A program made the position numbers and the translations under genes. Source: Ichthyophis bannanicus (Eukaryota; Chordata; Amphibia; Gymnophiona; Ichthyophiidae). From it: a DNA stretch of 64,000 nt. Every line of letters begins with the position of its first letter. Position 1 is the first letter of the stretch. The notes beneath the pieces are model-generated. The model saw only the letters and a list, made by a program, of their open reading frames with translations. It did not search any database and was not told where the DNA came from. Of the stretch, positions 22,483 to 31,556 are shown piece after piece. The stretch lies in the NCBI GenBank assembly GCA_033557465.1, contig CM066040.1, forward strand, positions 327,936,297 to 328,000,296. The letters run 5' to 3'.

Positions 22483-25400
22483 TTAAGTGCCGTCGAGTCG
22501 GAGTCGACTCATGGCGACCCTCTGGATAGCTATCCTAAATTGTTTTCGGTCTTCAGTCAGGCGGCTCATTGTTGACGGACTGGTACCCGTAGCTGCTGTT
22601 ATTGTATCGATCCATCTCATTGCTGGCCTTCCTCTTTTGCGTTGACCTTCTATCTTGCCAAGCATAATGTCTTTCTCTAATGATCTCTCTCTTCGCATGA
22701 TGTGTCCAAAGTATGAAAGTCGAAGTCTTGTCATCTGAGCTTCTAAAGAAAGCTTAGGTTTGATCTCCTCTAGTACCGACTGGTTTGTTCTTCGGGCAGT
22801 CCATGGTATACACAGTATTCGCCGCCACCACCATAATTCAAAGGCATCAATTTTCTTCCTGTCTATCTTTTTCACTTTCCAGCTTTCACATCCATATGAT
22901 GTAATTGAAAATACCATGGCTTGAACAAGTTGAATCTTTGTATGGAGAGAGACATCTCTGCTCTTGAGAATCTTATCTAGGTCTTTCATAGCCATTCTGC
23001 CAAGAGCAATGCGTCGTCTGATTTCTTGACTGCTTGCTGCTTCTTTATTGATAGTTGATCCAAGTAGGTTAAAGTTGTTCACAATTTCAATTTCTTCTCC
23101 TTCAACGATGAACCTGTTGATTATGCCAGCTGTCATGATCTTTGTCTTCTTTACATTAAGGTGCAGGCCCATTTTGAGACTATGTTCTTTGATTGTGAGA
23201 AGCAAATGTTTCAGATCATCTTCACTTTCAGCCAGTAATGTGGTATCATCAGCATAGCGAAGGTTGTTGATGAGTCTTCCACCAATCTTCACACCTCTGT
23301 TGTCTTCATACAATCCTGCTTCTCTGATGATTTGTTCTGCATATAAATTAAACAGGTAGGGGGAAAGTATGCAGCCTTGTCTTACACCTTTGCTTATTTT
23401 AAACCATTCTGTTTCTCCTTGTTCCGTTCAAACTGTTGCTTCTTGATCAATGTACAGATTGCGCAAGAGAACGATCAGGTGTTCTGGTATACCCATGCTT
23501 CTTAATGTGGCCCAGAGTTTCTCATGGTTTACACAGTCAAAAGCCTTGCTATAGTCGATAAAGCACAAATAGATATCCTTTTGGTATTCTTTAGTCTTTT
23601 CAAGGATCCATCTCACATCCGTAATGATGTCTCTTGTTCCTCGCCCTTTCCTGAACCCTGCTTGCACTTCAGGTAGTTCTTGTTCCAGGTATGGTTGTAG
23701 TCTCTTTTGAATAATCTTCAGTAGAATCTTGCTGGCATGTGGGATCAGAGCGATTGTGCGATAATTTTCACAGTCAGTTGGATCTCCTTTCTTTAGTATT
23801 GGTATAAACACAGATCTTTTCCAGTCAGTTGGCCATGATGTTGTCTTCCATATTTCTTGGCAGAGCCTTGTGAGTACGGTAACAGCTGCATTAGATTGCT
23901 GCAATACTTCTATGGGAATGCTATCAATGCCTGGTGCTTTGTTCTTTGATAAGGCTTTCAATGCTGCTTCAACTTCTTCTTTCATCACCAATGGTTCCCG
24001 ATCATAAGGTACAGGTTGATACGGCTGTTGGTCCACTTGATCTTTATCATATAAAAACTCTGTATATTCCTTCCACCTTTTCTTGATCTTCTCAGCATCA
24101 TTCAACATAGAACCTTGAGCATCTTGTAACATTCCAATTCGAGGTTGGAACTTTTTCTTTAACTCTCGTAGCTTTAGGAAAGCCGATCTTGTTCTTCCTC
24201 TAATAGTTTCTGCTTCTATTTCCTTGCAAGTGTCATTGTAGTACTTGTCCTGTCTTGCTGCACGTTGGAAATCTCTGTTGAGTTCTGCGATTGTCTTTCT
24301 TTCTCCTCTGGCTTTAGCTTCTCTGCGTTTCTGGGCAATTTTCAGAGTTTCTTCCGTCATCCATTTTGGCCGTTTTTGCTTTTTCACCTTTTGTAGAGAC
24401 TTCTCGCTTTCTTCCAACACAACCTTCTTGATGTCATTCCATAACTCTTCCAGAGCTCTGTCATTTGTATCTAAAGCAGCAAATCGATTTTGCAGGCAGT
24501 CTTTAAATTCCAGTGGTATATTCTCAAGGTCATATTTTGCTGCATTCATGAGTGGTTTGCTCTTTTTCAACTTTAGCTTGAGTTTGCATACTAGTAGTTG
24601 ATGATCTGTACCACAGTCAGCTCCAGGTTTTGTCTTTGTTGATGTTACAGAGCTTTTCCATCGTTGACTTCCACATATGTAGTCAATTTGATTTTTATAT
24701 AATCCATTGGGTGAAGTCCATGTGTACAGTCGCCGCTTGTGTTGCTGGAAGAAGGTGTTTGAGATGAATAGATCATTGGCCTTGCAGAATTCTATCAGTC
24801 TTTCTCCAGCTTCATTTCTGTTGCCAAGTCCATATTTTCCAACTACTTTGCCTTCTTCTTTGTTGCCAACTTTTGTGTTCCAGTCACCCATGACTATCAG
24901 GATATCCTGTTTGCATGTTCTGTCAATTTCAGCTTGTACTTGTTCATAGAACTCTTATTTATTTATTTATTTATTTAAAACTTTCTTATATACCGCCTCT
25001 TCCATAGATCAAAGGCGGTTTATAACAATTTCATTCTCTTCTGCAGCTGTTGTTGGGGCATATACTTGAATTATAGTTGTGTTGATAGGCAATCCTCGTA
25101 GACGAATAGAGATTAAGCGTTCGCTGACTGCATTGTATTTCATTACAGTTCTTGCATGTTTCTTCTTTATTATAAATGCAACACCATTTCTTCTTTGTCT
25201 TTCATTTCCAGCATAGTAGACCATGTGATCATCTGATGCAAAATGCCCCATGCCAGTCCATTTCAGTTCGCTGACACCCAACAGATCAAGTTGTACACGT
25301 TCCATTTCATTCTTGACCACCTCCAACTTCCCTTGGTTCATGCTTCGTACGTTCCATGTTCCAATGTGTAAGACATCTTTACAGCTTCTGACTCTCATTT

Positions 25401-25578
25401 CATGCGCAGCTACATCAGCAGTCAGACTTCCCGAGGGCTTTGATCCAACCACATCATAAATGCTGGCTTTACTCTGAAAAGTCTTCAGCTCTTCCCCAGT
25501 AGCTAGTTGAGTGCCTTCTGACCTGGGGGTCTCACCTTCCAGCACCATAGCACAATTTGTTTTGTTGTAACTATCCAT
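22483..25578 (-). pseudogene. RTE endonuclease-reverse transcriptase, nearly intact
   Basis: The frame starts at an ATG near 25578 and ends at 22483. It holds an apurinic-type endonuclease (LHIGTWNVRSMNQGKL, VSELKWTG, QVYAPTT, VMGDWNTKVG, GTDHQLLV). Then comes RT (NKAPGIDSIPIEVL, AGFRKGRGTRDII, CFIDYSKAFDCVNHEKLW, GVRQGCILSPYLFNLY, LRYADDTTLLAES). The C-terminus is the conserved WWRRILCIPWTARRTN and FGHIMRRERSLEKDIM segment. Damage is limited: one in-frame stop at 23428-23430 between two RT motifs, and a 65-bp insertion after QVYAPTTAAEENEI. All segments stay in one frame. The protein nicks DNA and reverse-transcribes RTE RNA at the nick. This copy is likely dead but young. Confidence 0.92.
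24955..25022 (-). mobile_element. Short L2-tail-like insertion in the RTE
   Basis: Minus strand: a stem ACCGCCT...AGGCGGT followed by ATATAAGAAAG and a TAAATAAATAAA tail. It interrupts the endonuclease coding region. It has the same architecture as the 3' ends of L2 and of the SINE at 44841-45172. Confidence 0.75.
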
Positions 25579-25612
25579 TGGGTTTTCATTGCAAGATACA
25601 GAGATCTTCCAG

Positions 25613-26040
25613 TACACGTAATAATTGAGAAGTATCTTGTAAGCAGGATGAGAGCAAGAGGTTTCAAGAAAACATCCACTAATTTAAAAAGTGCTTCTTG
25701 TGTTGGAACAATCGGTAACTCTGGGGCTATTTTTGTAGATTTTAGGCTGCATATAAATATAAGGGGTCTTCAGATGTTGTTCAACTAAAACAGTTGCTTC
25801 CTGATTTGTTAGCATGTTGCATAAGAAGGCCTGTTCTACTGTCTCTTTAATCTTCACCTGTAGAGACTGGGTAGAATCTTGATTAAGTCTAACAGAGTAT
25901 CTATCGTCTTCAATTTGACTTACTTTATATAAATGATTAATAGTAGTATAAGATTCCACAGATTGCACAACTACACCCCGTCCTTTATCAGCCCATTTAA
26001 TAATACATTCTGATGAAGACCTTCATTGATTAGGTACCTG
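25613..26040 (-). pseudogene. Penelope-like RT relic, N-terminal part
   Basis: The minus strand reads KWADKGRGVVVQSVESY, then YSVRLNQDSTQSLQVKIKE, then TPYIYMQPKIYKNSPRV, and in a shifted frame a DVFLKPLALIL-like and LQDTSQLL-like stretch. This order (ADKGxxVV, short variable part, Y-x-x-PKIHK, LQDT) is that of Penelope-like reverse transcriptases. Stops and a frameshift are present. The downstream part is displaced to 20985-21320 by the RTE and other insertions. Confidence 0.75.
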
Positions 26041-26378
26041 CCATTTCATCTTAGATTAGTCCAAACTTTCTTAGCCATAAGAAGTTTGTTCTTTTATCTT
26101 GAGGTCATGCAGAATAAGATCCCTAAAGGTTCCTATTACAGGGTCAATGGCTCCCAGGAAAGTCCATGATGATTTAGGATGGACAACAGAAACATCTACA
26201 TTAGTGAGGTTTTGAAAAAAATATACTCATAATTCCTAATAAAGCGGTAATGTGCTATACGAGCCACAAACAGATCATACCAAACTGTAGAAGCAAAACT
26301 CAAGTCTTTATGTAACACATTTTGCTGGCTGTAAGATAAATGAACAGATGAAATATTCATGACTGCTGACTACTGGCA
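26041..26378. other. Unassigned, possibly upstream Penelope-like sequence
   Basis: No clear motif. It lies directly upstream (minus-strand sense) of the Penelope-like RT and may belong to that element. It ends where the DIRS-II terminal repeat begins. Confidence 0.35.
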
Positions 26379-26539
26379 TTCTCCAGGACCAAGCAGGAAG
26401 TCCGTCCTCACATATGGGTGACATCGACGTCGATGAAGCCCTTGTGGAGCATTTCCCCAGCTTTCTATGAAAGCCTTTGGGAATGCAGGCACGCATGCGC
26501 GGTTCCCTTCCCGCCTAAAGGTGCCATCTTACCTCAGTC
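26379..26539 (+). repeat. DIRS-II left inverted terminal repeat
   Basis: It begins TTCTCCAGGACCAAGCAGG and is inverted at 41974-42158. It contains the palindrome ATCGACGTCGAT at 26422-26433 and ends at CTTACCTCAGTC. The right repeat carries about 25 extra outer bases. Confidence 0.9.
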
Positions 26540-27984
26540 GTTTTCCGTGAAGCCCGCCGGACATGAGTCCTCGTCATCCCAGAAAATTGGCGATTCGCTT
26601 TTTTTTTCGTCTCTGGTTCGACGCCGGTTCCCCTCCTGCCGGGTTTGGTACACCGGTAGCGAGCCCGATCTCTTTTTTCGGTTTTGGCTCTTCGTGGCTG
26701 GCGTTCGCGCTCTTTTTTCTTTTCCCTGGAAGGCCGGTCCTTCGACCTCGCGGGGACTCTTTTTTCCCCAATGGCTTCCAGTGGTTTTAAAAAGTGTGAT
26801 CGGTGTAAGAAGCTGATGTCTCTCACCGACACACACGACTGCTGCCTCCGGTGCCTCGGTCCTGATCACGACCCTAAGACGTGTGGACCATGTGGGAAGA
26901 TGTCTTCTAAGGCACTGCGTAGTCGTCAGCACCAGAAAGAAAGGCTCTTTTCTGACTCGGCATCGGGCCAGGCCCGGACCTCATCTGAGGCCTCGACATC
27001 TCGGGAGTCGGATCCCGAGCACCGTCGTGGCTCCTCGGAACGGGGGTCCCCCGACCGGGAACGCAAGAAACGGCTCGCGATGGCGTCGTCGGAAGAGGTC
27101 CCGGGATCCTCGAGAACTCGGTCTCATACCCCCGACTGTCGCCCCGGGCCTGTGGAACAGGAGAAGCCATCCAAAGTTCCTTGAATGGAGCCGGAGTCTG
27201 CTGGACACGTAAGTCCTGTAGTCTTCGTGGACTCTCCTCCCAGGGAGCCGACGTCGGGCCCGGAGCCAACTCAGGAGCTGCTGAGTCTCCTGAGCTGAGT
27301 CTCAGGTTGACAGCCTTGGAGAGCAGACTGTCTGCCTTCATGGACCAGCAGCGGGCACTGATGGCCAGCCTGTCTGGCGCATCTGCCCCGACCACCGGGA
27401 CATCGACCTCGAAGTCGACCCTGGAGACCGAGCCGATACTCGAGGCCATGAAGGCTCGAGGTCAACCTCAGATGCGGTCTCCCTCGACCTCCCGTTCGGG
27501 ACCGAGGGCATCGACGCTGGTGCCATCGGCGTCGGGGCGGGTGCTGGCAGGCCCCGCGAGGTCGGACCCCGATTCCTCATCGGACGAGTCCACATGGGAG
27601 ACGGAGGACAAGGAGTCTCCTGACACCTTTAAGACTCGGTGCGTCCCATCGGACTCACCGCAGTCTGAGCCCCGGAGTAGATCCCCTCTGGAGGATACCC
27701 GGTTCTCGGAGTTCGTTCGGGATATGGCCACTGCCTTGGCTATTGTGATGGGGCCCGAATGATAGACCCTCTGTGAACCCTATTAGGCGGCTGCCTAGGG
27801 TTTTGAGTTTCAAGCTGCTTTTTCTACTATTTTTAGACTCTTTTGTCGAATGGTAAAGCAAAATAAATCAGGGCTTTATTCCCTTTCCCGAAACAGATAT
27901 TCTTTGGATACAAACACAAACAAACAGCATCAAAACAAAAGACGGCTACAGAGAAAAATATCTTCTTTTCCTTTGTTATTATGT

Positions 27985-28060
27985 TTATGTTTATTTGAAT
28001 TTGATATACCGCTCAGACCAAAAGGTATTAGAGCGGTTTACAATACTACATCATTTAAGG
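27985..28060 (+). mobile_element. Short L2-tail-like insertion in solo LTR 2
   Basis: A stem ATACCGCT...AGCGGTTTA (about 28008-28040) is preceded on the plus strand by TTTATGTTTATTTG. This is the minus-strand orientation of an L2-type 3' end with a degenerate TAAA tail. Boundaries are approximate. Confidence 0.55.
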
Positions 28061-28100
28061 AAATAAGAAAAGAATTAGCAGAAGGTTGTTTTCTTCAGGG

Positions 28101-29021
28101 TTAACATAAAGAAATAACATCATCCGAAAAACATATCGTGCAATCCATAGGGACTGGGTCTGAAGGATAGCTGTTATTCTCCCCCTGCATTACTTCGGGT
28201 TCACTACCGATAATACAAGGGTCACACTCTTTACATGTGCTGGCTTCCTGCAAACCCTCCTGTGGTACATGGATCACTTTTCCCACAAAGTGTTCTTTAA
28301 ACCTAGGGCCATGAATGCCCGGTATGAGAATAGCTTCTTGCTGGCTTTCCTTTCCCTTCCCACCTAGTGGGAACACTGGATATCTTTCAGCATTAAAGTT
28401 ACTTCCAGGGACACGCCCTTTAAAACATATAGAGCTTTTAGCCTCTTCCTTAGAAAAACAAGGTTCCCACCTTTCTACCTTGTTTCTGGCTCTTGCTTCT
28501 GGGCTGTTGAGAACTTTCTCCCGGACTCTCCAACCACCCTCAGAGCTAGCATGGTCCTGGTTACGTCCCTGGCTGTTTCTTGCTCTGATGTCACACCTAC
28601 TGTTTCCTTCTACCGGCAAACTTCCTTCAGCATGACCTGTGTTCATTGGTTGCTTGCTCAGTCCTCCTGAGTTGCTGCCCCTCCTCCTGCTCCTACTGGG
28701 ACTCTCTCTAGGACTGCTTCTGAGTCACTCCTCTCCGGGTCTGCCTCTTCCTGGTTCTAACCAGGAACTTATATGCTTCCCTCCTCTGCACGTTACGTGG
28801 GTCTTTGGGAACAGGTGCTCCTGATGAGCCTTTCTGTTTCTCCCTACGTCAGGACTATTACAGGGAAAATTCATTCTAATGCCTTTTGGCTTTTCCTGTG
28901 CTGAATGCATTTGCTGCTCAGCTGTTTCTACGTGTACTGAGTTTTGCTGTTCAGTTAAATCTGAGGTAAGTGCCTCGTTTTCTCTTACCTCCATGTGCTC
29001 TATACTGCCTACTGTGTCACA
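28101..29021 (-). pseudogene. Frame inside solo LTR 2, related to that in solo LTR 1
   Basis: Minus-strand frame from the first LTR base: 29021-28725 open with a stop at 28725-28727, then 28646-28101 open in the same frame with 181 residues. The C-terminus PMDCTICFSDDVISLC resembles the end of the LTR 1 frame (EEMDCSLCITSSIESLL), and SEPEVMQGE resembles SEPMQVEF. No domain is recognised. At least one stop interrupts it, so this copy is a pseudogene. Confidence 0.4.
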
Positions 29022-29965
29022 CTATCCCTGCGGACCCCAAGGAGGAGCCTCGAGCCGAGGAGCTCGAGGCCCTGCAGTACGACTCTCCTCCGAAGGAGGC
29101 CTTTACTGTCCCGGATCCTCCGATGCTGGAACGGCTCCTCTTCCGCATGTGGGAGGCACCGGCCTCGGCGCCGGTTTTAAGCAAGCGGGTCGATTCGATC
29201 TATCGACTCCAGAAGAGTCCTGGCTTTCAGAAGGCGCAGCTACCACACCATTCCATGGTGGTGGAATCGGCCATGCATCGCCTGAAAAGTCAGAAGATGC
29301 ACTCCGCAGTGCCCCCTGGCAGGGAGGCCTGAAACCCCGATGGTTTTGGTAGAAAGTGCTTCCAGGGCTCGATGCTTGCTTGCCGTGTCCAGTCTTACCA
29401 GCTGTACATGGGCATGTACTTACAGGACCTGGCCAAGGAACTGGCCGGGTTCTCTGCTGGTCTCTCCGGGGAACCCTTGCAGAGGTTCAAGTCCTTGTCT
29501 TCGGGGATCCGGGAATGCTCTAAGTTTATGTCCCGCGCTGCCTACGATGGCTTCGAGGCTTTGGCCTGTGTTGTGGCAGCCAGCATCGCGGCTCGACGCC
29601 AGGCATGGCTGCAGTCATCGGACCTCGAGCCATGGGTTCAGGACAAGTTGGTCGATGTCCATTGCCGAGGTGAAAACCTTTTTGGCAAACCCGTGGCCGA
29701 GAAGGCCGCACAGCTCGAAACCGAGCACCTCACACGGACAAGGCTGTCTAGGAAAACTTCTGCCCCTTCTCACAAGAAGAAGGGCTCGGGGAAAAAGTCC
29801 TTTTACCCAAGGAAGGGCACTGCCTACAAACAGTACCCGCAATATCAGGCTGCCCAAGCTGCCCCTCAGGGTCAGCAGGCCAAGGGGCAGGGTAATGGGC
29901 CCCGTAGGCAGAGGACCCCCAAGCCTCCGGCCCCTGCTCCCACACAGCAGGGTGGGGGATTTTGA

Positions 29966-31467
29966 CTCCTTCGGCATAGCCTCTCTGTCCCTGCTCTCCC
30001 AACCCTGCACAGGAGGTTGCCTAGCCCTGTTTGCCCACCAGTGGCCACTCATCACTGGAGACAGTTGGGTGCTAAGCATAGTCCAAAAGGGCTATGCCCT
30101 GCACTTCCTACAGCTGCCTCCGCCATACTTCCCAGGGGAGCCTCCAAGGCCTCCCCTGCACACAGATCTTCTCCTTCAGGAGCTACAGGGTCTGTTGATG
30201 GACAGGGCGGTAGAGCCTGTGCTTCCCCACTTGCAAGGTGGAGGGTTCTACTCCAGGTATTTCCTGGTACCCAAAAGAACCGGTGGTCTTCGACCTATTC
30301 TGGATCTCAGAATCCTCAACAAGTTCCTGGAGAAGGAAAAGTTCAAGATGCTTACTCTTGGAACACTTCTGCCCTACCTCCAGCAGGGAGATTGGCTATG
30401 CTCCTTAGATCTAAAGGATGCGTATACCCACATCCTCATTCATCCAGACCACAGAAAGTACCTCCGGTTCATTGTGGGGGGAAACCATTATCAGTACAGA
30501 GTATTGCCTTTTGGCCTCACTTCCGCTCCCAGAGTCTTTACCAAATGCCTAGCAGTGGTGGCAGCCTACCTGAGAAATCAGGGAATCTTTGTCTTCCCCT
30601 ACCTGGACGACTGGCTCATAAGAGGTCATACATACCAGGAGGCCAGACAAGCCACCCTCAGAACTATTGCTCTTCTTCAAAGCCTGGGTTTTGTCATAAA
30701 CTTCGCAAAGTCCACTTTGCTCCCCTCCCAGAACTTGGAGTTCATAGGAGCAAGGTTGGACTCGCTGCTGGCAAAGGCGTTCTTGCCAGAAGACCGAGCC
30801 CAAAGACTGATAAACTTAGCAAACCGGTTTCTCAGCAGGTCGCTGGTCTCCGCCAGACTCTGCCTGAGACTTCTTGGCCACATGGCTTCGACAGTACATG
30901 TGACCCCCAATGCCAGGCTCCATATGAGGCCTGCACAGTGGTGCCTGCGGACTCAGTGGTCACAGGCCACAGGCAACCTCAGAGACAGGATAAAGGTGTC
31001 CAGACACTTGCTACACTCCCTCAGATGGTGGCTACACCCACCCAATCTGTTAAGAGGAGTACCTTTTCAGAGTCCTGTGTTCACAGTGGTCTTGACCACA
31101 GATGCCTCCCTGCAAGGCTGGGGAGCTCACTGTCTAGGCAAGTGCAGCCAGGGTCTGTGGTCTCCCTGGGAAGCTGCACAGCAAATCAATCTCCTGGAAC
31201 TCAGAGCTATTCGGTTAGCCCTCAAGACTTTTTCTCAATCCCTGGCTCATCAGTCTGTCCTAGTTCAAACAGACAACCAGGTAGCCATGTTTTATGTGAA
31301 CAAGCAGGGCGGAACTGGGTCCAGGCTCCTTTGTCAGGAGGCACAGGACCTTTGCTTGTTTGCTCTCTGACACAACATGCTCCTCAAGGCAGTGTATCTA
31401 CCTGGCCAGGAGAACTATCTGGCAGACAGGTTGAGCAGGATTTTGCAGCCCCACGAGTGGCAGCTCC
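29966..31467 (+). pseudogene. DIRS-II pol, first part (RT and RNase H)
   Basis: The frame after GDFDSF is +1 to gag. It carries WVLSIVQKGYALHF, the RT fingers (VPKRTGGLRPILDLRILNKF), SLDLKDAYTHILIHP, LPFGLTSAPRVFTKCL and the catalytic FPYLDDWLIR near 30600. RNase H follows with VVLTTDASLQGWGAH, LLELRAIRLAL, QTDNQVAMFYVNKQGG and, after a TGA at 31368-31370, ADRLSRI. The LINE insertion at 31468 cuts the gene before the methyltransferase-like part, which resumes at 40211. RT and RNase H convert element RNA to DNA. One stop apart from the insertion, so only lightly damaged. Confidence 0.92.
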
Positions 31468-31556
31468 TCCCACTTCCTGTTTAGCTGTCGTGGGGAGGAG
31501 TCCTGTTCTGCTGAGCTCCTGCTAGGAAGGAGGTCCTGCTTCCTACCTGTGTCTGG

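Larger units (their letters stand above)
22474..25603 (-). mobile_element. RTE-clade LINE, nearly complete coding region
   Basis: The minus-strand LINE is flanked by the duplication ATCTTCCAG (plus strand) at 22465-22473 and 25604-25612. The 3' end is the RTE-type end with CGACTCGACGGCAC and AACAACAACAA. The insertion lies within a Penelope-like element. A short L2-tail insertion at 24955-25022 is nested inside. Confidence 0.92.
27744..29021 (-). mobile_element. Solo LTR 2 (1278 bp) in DIRS-II gag
   Basis: Ends are TGTGATG and GTGTCACA, flanked by the 4-bp duplication CTAT at 27740-27743 and 29022-29025. Excision restores the gag sequence seen in DIRS-III. On the minus strand AATAAA (complement of 27875-27880) lies about 135 bp from the LTR 3' end, in a context like that of solo LTR 1. 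A short L2-tail-like insertion sits near 27985-28060. Confidence 0.85.
26771..29965 (+). pseudogene. DIRS-II gag, split by a solo LTR
   Basis: ATG at 26771 opens a Cys/His-rich N-terminus (KKCDRCKKLMSLTDTHDCC then CLGPDHDPKTCGPC), probably zinc-binding. A Ser/Arg-rich stretch follows with a TGA at 27182-27184 and a frameshift, then an acidic region to 27743. After the LTR it resumes at 29026 (EEPRAEELEALQYDSPPKE), with LPHHSMVVESAM and a TGA at 29330-29332. The conserved capsid-like part comes next (YQLYMGMYLQDLAKELAGF, AARRQAWLQSSDLEPW) and then a basic C-terminus ending GGGF at 29965. Gag would package the element RNA. The stop context TTT-TGA-C may be a frameshift site into pol. Inactive copy. 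Confidence 0.85.

Noticed and set aside
26907..27449. 180-residue minus-strand frame over DIRS-II gag
   Set aside because: Antisense shadow of a GC-rich Ser/Arg coding region. No motif and no counterpart frame in DIRS-III.
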